Source: Acidobacteriaceae bacterium (GTDB lineage: Bacteria > Acidobacteriota > Terriglobia > Terriglobales > Acidobacteriaceae). From it: a DNA stretch of 64,000 bases. Positions 41,324 to 50,657 of this stretch are shown one piece after another. Made by a program: the position numbers and the translations under genes. The number at the start of each line of letters is the position of its first letter. Within the stretch, counting starts at the first letter, position 1. The notes beneath the pieces are model-generated. The model ran no database searches. It was not told the DNA's origin and saw only the letters and a list, made by a program, of their open reading frames with translations. The DNA lies in NCBI GenBank assembly GCA_025462885.1, contig JAOAPN010000014.1, positions 186,001-250,000 of the forward strand. The letters are read 5' to 3'.

Positions 41324-41362
41324 GAATAGGGTCCTTCACTGCGTTCAGGATGACGGCGTGAA
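41324..41362 (-). repeat. Intergenic repeat, family 1, copy C
   Basis: GAATAGGGTCCTTCACTGCG followed by TTCAGGATGACGGCGTG, a diverged copy of the elements at 8355-8393 and 8451-8490. Its minus-strand translation gives RHPERSEGP. Located between convergent genes. Confidence 0.7.
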
Positions 41363-41433
41363 ACAAACAACGGCAACTCGTTCAGCGATGACGGGGTGAT
41401 GCTGGACCGCGGACCCCTTGGATCAGCGGCGCC

Positions 41434-42759
41434 CTAGCCTTTGGCGAGGTAGATGAAGCGGAAGAGGAAGAGGGTGGTTAGCAGGTAGAGCATCCAGTCT
41501 TTGCGTTGAGCTCGGCCGGTGAGGAGTTGGATGAGGGCGTAGCTGGTGAGGCCGAAGCTGAGGCCGTCGGCGATCGACCAGGTGAGGGGAATCATGGTGA
41601 GGGTGAGGAACGAGGGGATCGCGATGTTGGGTTCAGACCACTCGATCTTGCCGAGTCCGGTAAGCATCAGTGCGCCGACGAGGATCAGGGCGGGGGACGT
41701 CGCGTAGCCGGGGATGGCTCCGATCAGTGGGGCGATGAAAAGGGAGAGCAGGAAGAGCAGGCCGGTGACGATGGCGGTGACGCCGGTGCGCCCCCCGGCT
41801 TCGACGCCGGCGGAGGATTCGATATAGCTGGTGACGGTGCTGGTTCCGGCCAGCGAGCCGACGATGGTGGCGGTGGCGTCGGCGAAGAAGATGCGGTTGA
41901 GCCGCGGGATGGAGTGGTCGGGAGCCATCAGTTTGGCTCGTTCGGTGACAGCGACGAGGGTGCCGATGTTGTCGAAGAGGTCGACGAAGAGGAAGACGAA
42001 GATGATCTCAAAGGCTCCGTAGTGGAGAGCGCCCTTGATGTCGAGGTGGAAGGCGGTGGCCTTGATGGCGGTCAGGGTGTACGGGGTCGGCTGCCAGTGG
42101 AGCTGATGGAAGAGCAGCCCCGCGAGCATGGTGCCGAGGACCCCGATCAGCATGAAGGCGCGAATGCGGAGGACCTGGAGGACGGCGATCAGGATGAGGC
42201 CGAAGAGCGCGAGAGCCGTCTCGGGAGTGCGGAGATTGCCGAGAGCGACGACATGCGCGGTACTGGGGACGATGATGCCGGAGTTCTTGAAGCCGACGAA
42301 GGCGATGAAGAGGCCGATGCCTCCGCCGACCGCAGCGTGGAGCTGGTGGGGGATGGCGGCGACGAGGCGCTGCCGAATCCCGGCATAGGTGAGCAGCAGA
42401 AAAATGAGGCCGGAGAGGAAGACGGCTCCGAGAGCGGTCTGCCAGGGAACGCCCATCCCTTTGACGACGGTGTAGGTGAAGTAGGCGTTGAGGCCCATGC
42501 CGGGAGCCAGGGCGAGCGGATAGTTCGCGACCGCACCCATCAGGATCGAGCCGAAGGCGGCGCACAGGCAGGTGGCGGCGGTAACGGCTCCAATGGGCAT
42601 GCCGGTCTGCGAGAGGATGGCCGGGTTCACGAAGATGATGTAAGCCATCGTGATGAAGGTGGTGAGGCCGGCGAGGGTCTCGGTGCGCCAGTTGGTGCCG
42701 AGCTCGGCGAATTGGAAGTAGCGTTCGAGGGATCCGCGATAGCCGGAGCGATTGGGCAT
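41434..42759 (-). CDS. NCS2-family purine permease (AzgA/PbuG-like)
   Basis: 441 residues with about 12-13 membrane segments; imports hypoxanthine, guanine or adenine with protons. Family marks: GLTTFITMAYIIFVNPAIL near the start, ALAPGMGLNAYFTY, GIGLFIAFVGFKNSGI, FLFVDLFDNIGTLVAV and GTSTVTSYIESSAGV, all typical of the AzgA/PbuG/YgfQ branch rather than the uracil/xanthine branch. Start ATG 42759. Divergent from the acetyltransferase gene. No purine-catabolic genes adjoin. Confidence 0.92.
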   Translation of the reverse strand: MPNRSGYRGSLERYFQFAELGTNWRTETLAGLTTFITMAYIIFVNPAILSQTGMPIGAVTAATCLCAAFGSILMGAVANYPLALAPGMGLNAYFTYTVVKGMGVPWQTALGAVFLSGLIFLLLTYAGIRQRLVAAIPHQLHAAVGGGIGLFIAFVGFKNSGIIVPSTAHVVALGNLRTPETALALFGLILIAVLQVLRIRAFMLIGVLGTMLAGLLFHQLHWQPTPYTLTAIKATAFHLDIKGALHYGAFEIIFVFLFVDLFDNIGTLVAVTERAKLMAPDHSIPRLNRIFFADATATIVGSLAGTSTVTSYIESSAGVEAGGRTGVTAIVTGLLFLLSLFIAPLIGAIPGYATSPALILVGALMLTGLGKIEWSEPNIAIPSFLTLTMIPLTWSIADGLSFGLTSYALIQLLTGRAQRKDWMLYLLTTLFLFRFIYLAKG

Positions 42760-42869
42760 GAAGGATGGCTTTCCTGTTCGGAACTTTGGTATGGCTTGTT
42801 AGGGTGTTCCGTTACAGGATAGCGTGTGAGTGCAGGGCGACTATGGGTCGTCTGGGCGCGGAGGAGCGG

Positions 42870-43412
42870 ATGAGCGAAAAAGAGAAGATGCTGCGCGGAG
42901 AGTTGTACTTCGCGGAGGACGTCGAACTGGCCGCGGAACGGGTGGCGACGGAGGTGTTACAGCGGCGCTACAACGAGACCGGCGATGTCGTCGTCTTGAA
43001 GACTCTGCTGGGCAGACTCGGCCAGGGAGCGGTGATGCGTGCGCCTTTCTACTGTGATTATGGATACAACATCTTCCTTGAGGACAAAGTGTTTTTGAAC
43101 TTCGGCTGTGTGCTGCTGGATGTGTGCCGTATCGAGATTGGCTACGGGACGCAGATCGGTCCGGCGGTACAGATCTATTCGGCGGATCATCCGCGCGATC
43201 CGGAGGTGCGGAAGCGAGGGCTGGAGAATGGCAAGCCGGTCAAGATCGGGCGGAACGTATGGATCGGTGGCGGCTCGATCCTGCTGCCGGGCATAACAGT
43301 GGGAGATGACGCGGTGATTGGGGCAGGAAGTGTCGTGACGCGGGATGTTGCGGCGGGGAGTACGGTGATGGGGAATCCAGCGCGAGTGAAAGGTTCAGGG
43401 GTGAAGGCGTGA
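42870..43412 (+). CDS. Maltose/galactoside O-acetyltransferase-like (LbH hexapeptide)
   Basis: 180 residues from ATG 42870, favoured by GGAGGAG just upstream; ATG 42843 adds nine residues. Left-handed beta-helix acetyltransferase of the Maa/LacA/NodL group: MLRGELYFAED at the N-terminus, FYCDYGYNIFLEDKVFLNFGC, the catalytic histidine in YSADHPRD, and GRNVWIGGGSILLPGITVGD then GAGSVVTRDV. Transfers acetyl from acetyl-CoA to sugars; the acceptor is unknown. Four-base overlap with the following cupin gene. Confidence 0.9.
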   Translation: MSEKEKMLRGELYFAEDVELAAERVATEVLQRRYNETGDVVVLKTLLGRLGQGAVMRAPFYCDYGYNIFLEDKVFLNFGCVLLDVCRIEIGYGTQIGPAVQIYSADHPRDPEVRKRGLENGKPVKIGRNVWIGGGSILLPGITVGDDAVIGAGSVVTRDVAAGSTVMGNPARVKGSGVKA

Positions 43413-43915
43413 CGGCGAACGAGGTAAAGAAGATGCTTGGGCTGCAGCCGCATCCGGTGGAGGGCGGCTGGTTTGTGCGGACGTATGAGTCGAAGGAAGC
43501 GATTCCAGCGGAGTCGTTCAAAGACGGCCGGTATGAGGGCGCACGCAAGACGGGGACGGCGATCTACTACCTGCTGGAGCCGGATACCTTCAGCGAGATG
43601 CACCGGCTGAAGTCGGATGAGGTCTTTCATTTCTACATGGGTGATTCGGTGGAGCTGGTGCGATTGTTTTCGGATGGGACCGGCGACCGGGCAGTGCTGG
43701 GGATCGGGCTGGACGCGGGGCAGCGGCCGCAATTAGTGGTGGAACGCGGCGTGTGGCAGGGATCGCGTCTAGTGGAAGGTGGAGACTGGGCGCTGCTGGG
43801 GTGCTCGGTGAGTCCGGGGTTTGAGTTTCAGGACTATGACGAAGGGACGCGGGAGGAGTTGTGCGCGGGCTGGCCGGAGTGGCAGGAATCGATCGTGGCA
43901 TTGACCCGGAAGTGA
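43409..43915 (+). CDS. Cupin-family DUF985 protein
   Basis: 168 residues, GTG start sharing GTGA with the acetyltransferase stop. Matches the DUF985/cupin-5 family: LGLQPHPVEGGWFVRTYES, TAIYYLLEPDTFSEMHRLKSDEVFHFYMGD (written in part), VWQGSRL, GCSVSPGFEFQDYD. Family members are small beta-barrels, some structurally characterised, without an agreed reaction; a sugar-related role is often guessed. Coupling to a sugar acetyltransferase agrees with that but does not prove it. Confidence 0.88.
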   Translation: MTANEVKKMLGLQPHPVEGGWFVRTYESKEAIPAESFKDGRYEGARKTGTAIYYLLEPDTFSEMHRLKSDEVFHFYMGDSVELVRLFSDGTGDRAVLGIGLDAGQRPQLVVERGVWQGSRLVEGGDWALLGCSVSPGFEFQDYDEGTREELCAGWPEWQESIVALTRK

Positions 43916-43962
43916 TGTGCTCCAGGGATCGGCTAATCTCAAGAGACAATGAAGGATATCTC

Positions 43963-45294
43963 TTGAGGCTACGCTTGCAGTTGAATAGAAAGTCCTGCGG
44001 GTCAGCACTGTTGTTTTTGTTGATGGCTCCGGTGATGGTCATTGCGCAGGTTGGGTCCGGAGCGCCACATGCGTCGGCCCACGTGCAGGTGCAGACAAAG
44101 GCAGACGACGTCTCACCAGATACGGTTACGCCGGACAATCTTCTGGTAGGCCAGGCGCTGGATCAGGACGTGCTGGTGCTCTCCCGGGTGCCTGCCGATC
44201 CTCTTTTTCGAACCGATCCGTTTGGCCCTGTTCTTCATCCTGTCGACAAGGCGATGAATGAGCTGCGCAAGAAAGAGCGGCTCAGCTTTGCGGCGACATA
44301 TACCGTGGTCAATCAATATGCGACGGCCACTCCGGCCGGAGTCAGACATAACTGGGGCCCCGCGAGGCTGGATCTATCCGGGGGATGGACGGCGTATGAC
44401 CATGGAGGCAATGGCGGGTCGATCAGTATGCTGATGCGTTCGGGTACGAACCTTGGGGTGAGTCAGCAGTTCAATCTCAGCACCTCGCTGGGTTCCGGGT
44501 TGGTGCTGAACTGTCTGCCCGGTGGAGGGGCACAGCAGCCGATAACGTTGAACGTTCTTTACTATCGCCAGGATTTCTATCGCAAGAAGATGGCGTTCTA
44601 CATCGGCAAAATTCACCCCAACGAGTTCATCAGCCTCAGTCTCTATAACAACGATGAGCGGACGCAGTTTCTGAACGCAGAGAATGATGGAAATCTCACC
44701 ATTCCTTCTGATGGCACCTATGCCGGCGGCGCCGCGTTCGAGTACCAGGCCACTCCGCGCATCTACGTGCATGTGGTGACAGCCGATACCGAGGGCGGCC
44801 AGGAGAGGAACCTGAAGACGCTGGTCGACAAGAAATATATGAACGCGATCGAGCTTGGGTGGAAGAAAGGTTCGCCGACGCAGCAGGAACACCTCTTCCG
44901 TTTTGCGGTCTGGCGTAACGATACGGCGACGCAGGGAAGCGGTGCAGGACTGGGATTCGGTTCGGACTACGAGTTGAAGAGCGGATGGGTGCCATTCGGA
45001 CGCATCGGGATCGGGACCGATAAGGGCTCGTTGATCAAGCGGGTGTTCGATGCGGGGCTGGTTCATATTCGACCATTCGGGCGTCGCGGCGATATGTTCG
45101 GGGCGTCGTTCACCGTCACAGACCCGAGTCATTCAGCGAAGCATCACGAGAGCCTGTTCGAGACGTTCTATCGCGTCCGGATGACGCAGAGTCTTGAGCT
45201 TGGCCCCGATCTGCAGGTCTCGATCCATCCCACGAATAGTGTGAAGGCGTACACGACGGCTTTGCTCGGGGTGAGAATGCGCATTATTTTCTAA
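43963..45294 (+). CDS. Outer-membrane porin-like protein (OprB-like)
   Basis: About 443 residues from TTG 43963, which has GAAGGA six bases upstream and opens a signal peptide (LLFLLMAPVMVIAQ). Earlier in-frame ATG codons would overlap the cupin gene. The mature protein is rich in alternating aromatic strands and ends in phenylalanine (MRIIF), the usual end of an outer-membrane barrel. RLDLSGGWTAYDH, KKMAFYIGKIHPNEF and YELKSGWVPFGR recall carbohydrate-selective OprB porins. Substrate unknown. A strong terminator follows. Confidence 0.7.
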   Translation: MRLRLQLNRKSCGSALLFLLMAPVMVIAQVGSGAPHASAHVQVQTKADDVSPDTVTPDNLLVGQALDQDVLVLSRVPADPLFRTDPFGPVLHPVDKAMNELRKKERLSFAATYTVVNQYATATPAGVRHNWGPARLDLSGGWTAYDHGGNGGSISMLMRSGTNLGVSQQFNLSTSLGSGLVLNCLPGGGAQQPITLNVLYYRQDFYRKKMAFYIGKIHPNEFISLSLYNNDERTQFLNAENDGNLTIPSDGTYAGGAAFEYQATPRIYVHVVTADTEGGQERNLKTLVDKKYMNAIELGWKKGSPTQQEHLFRFAVWRNDTATQGSGAGLGFGSDYELKSGWVPFGRIGIGTDKGSLIKRVFDAGLVHIRPFGRRGDMFGASFTVTDPSHSAKHHESLFETFYRVRMTQSLELGPDLQVSIHPTNSVKAYTTALLGVRMRIIF

Positions 45295-45322
45295 GGAAAG
45301 TTGGTAGGTGCAAGAGCAGTAG

Positions 45323-45358
45323 AACGGCCCTGGCTATCGAGCCAGGGCCGTTTCTTTT
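45323..45358 (+). terminator. Terminator after the porin-like gene
   Basis: Perfect 13-base stem AACGGCCCTGGCT / AGCCAGGGCCGTT around ATCG, followed by TCTTTT. Confidence 0.88.
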
Positions 45359-45382
45359 GCGGCTACGGATGAGTAGTTGTAG

Positions 45383-47410
45383 TTATGGCGTGAGGACGAA
45401 GGCCAGCAGGGATGAGGCGTCGTACTGGCTTTGGCGGCCCCAGCCGTTGGTCATGGTGACGGCGACGTAAAGCTCGACGGCGAAGCCTGCGGTGGGGCAG
45501 GGGCCGAGGAGGGTTGCGACGGTGGAGGTGATGGGACCCGGCGCTGGGCTGACGGGACCGCTGGTGGGTGGAGGCAGTACGACGGAAGTGACTCCGCGGA
45601 CCATGGAGAAGGAGTAGTTCGCCAGGTTTGCGGGGTGACTTGCGGTGAAGGCGATGGAGAGTACTGCTGCGGTATTGGCTCCGTAGTGGAAGACGCCGCA
45701 GGCATCGGCCGGCGCTCCGCCAACGAGTGGCAGTGAGAGCGATGCGACCGAAGGCTGGTTGTTGATATCGAGGATCAGAGCTGGAGCGGCGACAGTGGGA
45801 GTACCGGCAGCATTAAGAAACTGCAGGGTCAGGGTGTGCAGTCCGTTCGTCAGTCCGGTGGTGTTGAGCAGATCGCCGAGCGAGGGGTTCATCCAGAGGA
45901 AGAGCTGACCTAACGGGCGCACGGGATAGCATCCGGCGGAGGGGCCAACGGTGTGCGGGGTTGTGGTCTGGAGGACGTAATGGGCGCCATTCCAGAGGTA
46001 GTCGCTGAAGCTGTCCGTGTGCGGGACTCCATCGATCTTCACCTGGTAATAGGAGGCTCCGGCATCGAGCGCGGACTGATAGTTGACCATGACGGGCAGG
46101 GTTCCGGCGAAGGGCGCGTTGTGCACCTGAAAGAAGTAGCCGGGATCGGTGGTCGCGGTTCCGACGAGAGGACCCGGGGGCGACTGGAGGATCTTATCGA
46201 AGGGAATGAAGCCGATGCCCATCAGCAGCGGGCCGCCTGCAGGGAAGCTGGTGAAGGCGACCGACTCGATAACGGAGTCGGAGCAGATGAGCATAAGGCC
46301 GGGGTTTGCGAGGGCGACGCTCGAGGGTCGGACGGGAACGCCGGCCGCGACGAGGTTGGAGGTGTCGAGTGAGATGTTGACGCTGATGATGGAGTTGGAG
46401 GGATCGCGCAGCGGGATGAGCAGTGCGTCCTGCGTAGTGTCGGCCCAGGTGAGGAAGAACGGGGAGACAAGATTTTTGACGATGGTGGTGCGGGCTCCGC
46501 TGCTGATCTGAATGCTGCTGACGCGGCCGGTGTCAGGGCCGGTGGTCTGCTCGGTGACGTAGGCGTATTGGAGGTCGGAACTGAGGACGACCCCGACAGG
46601 GAAGTTGAGGGTTGCGATGAGGGTGGGGGCGCCGGTGGTGAGGTTGATTTTGAGCAGGCGTCCGGTAGCTGCGTACTCGACGACGTAGGCCGCGTTGTGG
46701 GCCTCGTCGAGAAAGAACTGCTGCGGGGCGGTGATGCCGGAGGCTACGACGGTTGCGGTGGAACGATTGGAACTGGAGGGCGTGAGGACAACCTTGACGA
46801 GGTCACCGGAGCGCTCAGTGATGTAGGCGTGGACGCCGTCGGTGCTTACCTTGACGTCTTCCGGCTGGTTGTAGCCGGTGCCGATGACGTGATATCCGCT
46901 GGGAATGTTGTAGGTAATCCACTGAATCGTGAGGTTGTAGCCGTAGTTCAGGACCTTGACCTTGGCATAGTTGCCGCTGGTGGTGTGAACGGCGAAGATG
47001 TCTCCGGGAACCAGCTTGTTGCTCGCGTCGGTGCTGCCGGGGATGGGGGCGGTTCCGTAGGTGAGGCTGCGAAGGGTTTCGGCGGTGAGGGAGTTGAAGT
47101 CGACCGGGCCGAGGTTGACGATGCGCGCGGTGTTGCGCGGGGTCATCTGGCGGGCGGTGGCGGTCATCTGCTCCCAGAAGACGTCCGCATTGGGCGAGAG
47201 GCCGCCCTGAACGCCGGAGTCGAAGTCGAAGAGGAAAGTTCCCTTGAGGATGGTGCTGGGGGCCTGCGCCACGATGGTTGCGGCCGGAAAAAGATCCAGG
47301 GTAGAGAGCTTGCCGCCGAATTCGACGAAGACGAGCTGATTTTGAGCGGTGCGAAAGTCGCAGCCGACAGCACCGGCGAGGCCGGTGACAAGTTGCGTTG
47401 AGGTAGGCAT
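45383..47410 (-). CDS. Unknown large protein with beta-propeller-like repeats
   Basis: 675 residues, not assignable to a named family. No signal peptide or membrane segment is evident. Residues about 95-160 form a compact domain (LRSLTYGTAPIPG, NKLVPGDIFAVHTTSGNYAKVKV). Residues about 165-400 hold NHL/YVTN-like propeller blades (QPEDVKVSTDGVHAYITERSG, APQQFFLDEAHNAAYVVEY, FPVGVVLSSDLQYAYVTEQ). The C-terminal 270 residues look like immunoglobulin-type or other beta domains. Ser, Thr, Ala and Gly are abundant. AAGGAG lies just before the ATG. It is in the same orientation as, and 285 bases downstream of, the radical SAM gene; whether they work together is unknown. Confidence 0.7.
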   Translation of the reverse strand: MPTSTQLVTGLAGAVGCDFRTAQNQLVFVEFGGKLSTLDLFPAATIVAQAPSTILKGTFLFDFDSGVQGGLSPNADVFWEQMTATARQMTPRNTARIVNLGPVDFNSLTAETLRSLTYGTAPIPGSTDASNKLVPGDIFAVHTTSGNYAKVKVLNYGYNLTIQWITYNIPSGYHVIGTGYNQPEDVKVSTDGVHAYITERSGDLVKVVLTPSSSNRSTATVVASGITAPQQFFLDEAHNAAYVVEYAATGRLLKINLTTGAPTLIATLNFPVGVVLSSDLQYAYVTEQTTGPDTGRVSSIQISSGARTTIVKNLVSPFFLTWADTTQDALLIPLRDPSNSIISVNISLDTSNLVAAGVPVRPSSVALANPGLMLICSDSVIESVAFTSFPAGGPLLMGIGFIPFDKILQSPPGPLVGTATTDPGYFFQVHNAPFAGTLPVMVNYQSALDAGASYYQVKIDGVPHTDSFSDYLWNGAHYVLQTTTPHTVGPSAGCYPVRPLGQLFLWMNPSLGDLLNTTGLTNGLHTLTLQFLNAAGTPTVAAPALILDINNQPSVASLSLPLVGGAPADACGVFHYGANTAAVLSIAFTASHPANLANYSFSMVRGVTSVVLPPPTSGPVSPAPGPITSTVATLLGPCPTAGFAVELYVAVTMTNGWGRQSQYDASSLLAFVLTP

Positions 47411-47695
47411 GGTGGATCTCCTTTGAGTGAGGCCCGGGAGACGCGAGAGTTTCAGAGAGACATGGGCGGCGCGTTTCAGGTCGTACGCTGGAAGGGAGTG
47501 GAAGGACTGCCGACGCGGCGCTCACGCTTTATAAAAAAGCGTGCAAGCGGAATCCGTCGCGAGCAGAAGCTCTCAACTCCGAAGAAACCTGGCAACGATA
47601 TGGGGTGGCCCGGGGAGATTCAGGGATGCGCACGAGGAGACCCTGAACAGGCGCAATTCTATACCTGTCCAGGGGTTTGTGCGCTGCGAGCCGGG

Positions 47696-49306
47696 TTACT
47701 GCTTCGAGATGATGTTGAAGGCTTCGGGTCCGGGTTTGGGGCCGCCGAGAAAAGCAGGTCGAAGCTGAGGGGCAGCGAAGGCGAGCTCCCAGGCAGGGGA
47801 CTGGAGTTCCGGCATGGGAGCGGCCTGGAAGAGTTTGCGGCACTGCTTCGCGGTCCAGCGAGCCCAGGTCTTGGACTTTTTGCGGCGGGCGCTGTCGGTG
47901 GAGATGCCGGTTCCCGCGTACATCTGGCGGTAGAGCTTGGAGAGGAACATGAAGGCGACACGAGCGCGCAGGGTGGGGGTGCAGGCGGAACGCTGCCAGA
48001 TGGAGGGCCAGTCGTAGAAGCGGTCCCAGACGCGCTGGGTGCGTTCGCTGATCTCGCCGGAGGTCATGGAAGGGTGCGGCGTGAACATCTTGGGACGGAT
48101 GGCCGTCGGAATGAGCCAGTACCGGGTGATGGGAACGTCCCCCGTTGGAGTGGCGACCACTTCGGGAGCCTTGGCTTGCTCCTTCTCCCAACGGGCGAAG
48201 TCGACCGTACCGGGAAAGGGCGTCATCATGACGAACTGGGCGAAGGTGACGCCGGCTTTGAGCGCCATCTCGACGGTGGCGTCGAAGGTGGCCGGCTTGT
48301 CGGTGGGAAGCCCGAAGATGAACGAGCCGAGCACGTGGACGCCGTGCTTCTTGAAGGTCTGGAGCTGGCGCGCGAGGGCTTCGCCGGAGTAGTTGAAGTC
48401 CTTGAAGACGGCCTTGAGGCCTTCGGGGGTGACGGCCTCGACGCCGACGAGGGCACCCTTGATGTTGGCCTTGCGCATGGCGTCGAGGTACTCGCCGTCT
48501 TCGCCCGCTTCCATGGTGATCTGGGTGAAGAAGACCATGTCCTTGGGGAGCTTGGCCAGCTCTTCCATCAGTTGGAAGCGCTCTTTGCGGATGGCGGTCA
48601 GCTCTTCAACCTTGGCGGTATTGTTCTGTTCGCGGGCGAGGCGGAGGTCGGTCAGGGTGACGGGATAGAAGTTGTCGTCGGCGAGGGCGATGAAGCGAAA
48701 GCCGATGCGGCGGAGGTTGACGATCTCGTCGATGACAGACTGGTACTGGCGCTGACGCGGTTGCTGGCCGTCGGTGCGCCAGACGCTGCAGAAGGAACAA
48801 TGCTTCGGGCAGCCGCGGATAGTCTGGACGGAGGCCCACATGTACTTGTCCTGCGGAATGAGATCCCAGCGGGCGGCGAGAAACTGGCTGCCTTCGATGC
48901 GTCCGCCCTCGTAGAGCTTGCCGGGGCCGTCGGCGAGGCAGTCGCGGACGACGTTGCCCCAGGCGATGTCTCCGTCACCTTTGACAACAGCGTGGGCCTC
49001 CCCGCGCTCGAAACACTCTTCCGGAAAGAGGGTGGCGTGGATGCCGCCGTAGACGACCCAGGCTCCGCGCTCGCGAGCGATACGGCCTACTTCGTAGCCG
49101 CGCAGGGCGTTGCCAGTGTGGACGCTGATGCCGACGATGTCGCCGGGATGAATGCTTTCAGGGACGATCTGATCGAGGGATTCGTCGACGAGGATGGGAT
49201 CGCCAGCGACGGCGGGGGTGGCGGCGGCCAGCACGAAGAGCCAGCGCGGGGTAATAACGGCAGTGCCAAAAGAGTTGTCGCTGGGATTAACGAGATGCAC
49301 ACGCAT
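47696..49306 (-). CDS. B12-binding-domain radical SAM protein
   Basis: 536 residues. N-terminal cobalamin-binding-like Rossmann domain (about 1-140; VGISVHTGNALRGYE, VVYGGIHATLFPEE) followed by a radical SAM barrel whose iron-sulfur cluster motif is RGCPKHCSFCSVW (Cys166, Cys170, Cys173). LADDNFYP, GVEAVTPEGLKAVFKDFN and SFIFGLPTD are typical of this class. The C-terminal 150 residues are helical and basic. Such enzymes methylate or rearrange unactivated carbons, including lipid modifications like hopanoid methylation. The reaction here cannot be deduced. ATG 49306 has AAAGG upstream. Confidence 0.85.
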   Translation of the reverse strand: MRVHLVNPSDNSFGTAVITPRWLFVLAAATPAVAGDPILVDESLDQIVPESIHPGDIVGISVHTGNALRGYEVGRIARERGAWVVYGGIHATLFPEECFERGEAHAVVKGDGDIAWGNVVRDCLADGPGKLYEGGRIEGSQFLAARWDLIPQDKYMWASVQTIRGCPKHCSFCSVWRTDGQQPRQRQYQSVIDEIVNLRRIGFRFIALADDNFYPVTLTDLRLAREQNNTAKVEELTAIRKERFQLMEELAKLPKDMVFFTQITMEAGEDGEYLDAMRKANIKGALVGVEAVTPEGLKAVFKDFNYSGEALARQLQTFKKHGVHVLGSFIFGLPTDKPATFDATVEMALKAGVTFAQFVMMTPFPGTVDFARWEKEQAKAPEVVATPTGDVPITRYWLIPTAIRPKMFTPHPSMTSGEISERTQRVWDRFYDWPSIWQRSACTPTLRARVAFMFLSKLYRQMYAGTGISTDSARRKKSKTWARWTAKQCRKLFQAAPMPELQSPAWELAFAAPQLRPAFLGGPKPGPEAFNIISKQ

Positions 49307-49595
49307 GAAGCGACCTTTCCTCGTACGGGCTAGGTGGCTACACAGAGCGTGTGGTCACAGTATGGCGAACCGGGTTGGTTCGATTGGGCCGGACACCTTA
49401 TTAGGTCCGATGAATGTTGCCTATCATACAGAGCCAGGGTGACTAGTTACATTATCATTGCACGGTTCGGGTGACGGCGTGATGAATCGCGGGAGGGGAA
49501 AAGATTCATTTGCAGGCACTTATGCCCGAGTAATATTTCTCGCGCGGGAATTTGGTGGTGCTTCGGCAGCGCTTCCGTTCTTTGCCCGACACAAG

Positions 49596-50558
49596 TTATT
49601 TTCCGGGCGATACATCAAGTTCCCAGGTCTGGCCGACGAGGTCCTTACCAAAACTGTGGTGGGGCTCTTCTTTTACGAGGCGGAAGCCTGCTTTTTCATA
49701 GATGCGATGCGCCGGAACCAGGATGCTCTGGGTCCAGAGGGTGATCCTGCGATACCCGGCGGTGCGCGCGAAGCGGATGCACTCGTTGACCAGGACGTGG
49801 CCAAGTCCCATGCCACGAGCGCTGGATTCTACGAGGAGCAGGCGGAGTTTTGCGGTTTCGGGATTGTCGGGATGCTTGACGAGGAAGATGTGCCCGATGC
49901 TCTGGCCGGTGGACTCTGCGATCCAGCAGCGCTCGCGGACGGGGTCGAAGTGGGTAATAAAGTCGGCGACGATTCGGGCGACGAGGGCTTCGAAGGTATT
50001 GTCCCAGCCGTACTCTTCGGCGTAGACGGCAGCTTCGCGATGGACGACCCAGCCCATATCGCCTGGACGGTGGGGGCGAAGGATATAAGGCTGGCGTTCG
50101 TGCGGATCGGTCGCGAGGACGGATTCTATGGTTTGCATCGCGTGGATGAGGCTCGCCTGGTCTTCGGGGGACAGTGCAGAGAGAATTGTGTGGGCTTGTT
50201 GGGTTGAGAGGGTGTCGAGTTTCGTGAAGGCCGATCTCCCGCGCAGGGTGAGGGCGAGTTCCGAACTGCGGGTGTCGTGTTTTGAGGCGGTGCGGCGGAG
50301 GAGCCCGGCGGCCTGGAACTTGCTGAGGACTCGGCTAAGGTAGCCGGTGTCCATCCCGAGCGCTGCGGCGATCTCTTTTGCGTTCGGTTGGGTGCGAGTG
50401 GCTAGTTCGTAAAGGACGCGAGCCTCCGCGAGGCTGTATTCGGTATTGAGCAGGCCTTCGTCAAGGGTGCCGATAAAGCGGGTGTACATCCGGTTGAACC
50501 GGCGGAACCTGTCCGTATGGGTCGCGGGGCTGGGTGGTTCAATCGCTGTTTCTGGCAT
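49596..50558 (-). CDS. MarR-type helix-turn-helix / GNAT acetyltransferase fusion
   Basis: 320 residues from ATG 50558; a start at 50594 is possible. N-terminal MarR-type winged helix (about 25-150; NAKEIAAALGMDTGYLSRVL is the recognition part) fused to a GNAT domain (about 160-315) with LLLVESSARGMGLGHVLVNE as the acetyl-CoA loop and RIYEKAGFRLVKEEPH. This bifunctional layout is known in many bacteria; the regulator half may respond to the acetylated ligand, but targets are unknown. The 289-base region before the radical SAM gene holds no recognised gene. Confidence 0.9.
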   Translation of the reverse strand: MPETAIEPPSPATHTDRFRRFNRMYTRFIGTLDEGLLNTEYSLAEARVLYELATRTQPNAKEIAAALGMDTGYLSRVLSKFQAAGLLRRTASKHDTRSSELALTLRGRSAFTKLDTLSTQQAHTILSALSPEDQASLIHAMQTIESVLATDPHERQPYILRPHRPGDMGWVVHREAAVYAEEYGWDNTFEALVARIVADFITHFDPVRERCWIAESTGQSIGHIFLVKHPDNPETAKLRLLLVESSARGMGLGHVLVNECIRFARTAGYRRITLWTQSILVPAHRIYEKAGFRLVKEEPHHSFGKDLVGQTWELDVSPGK

Positions 50559-50657
50559 AAAGACAGGCTCAATCAATATCTTTGATTTTGTCAACTGTAT
50601 TTACCGAAGATGATTCTTATAAAACTGCGAATCCGTCGCATGGACTAAGCTGGATAG

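Noticed and set aside
41506..42822. 438-codon open frame on the plus strand
   Set aside because: Antisense to the NCS2 permease; composition is that of a reversed membrane protein gene.
47423..49333. 636-codon open frame on the plus strand
   Set aside because: Antisense to the radical SAM gene, which has clear motifs; the plus-strand product is repetitive Gly/Asp/Ala sequence.
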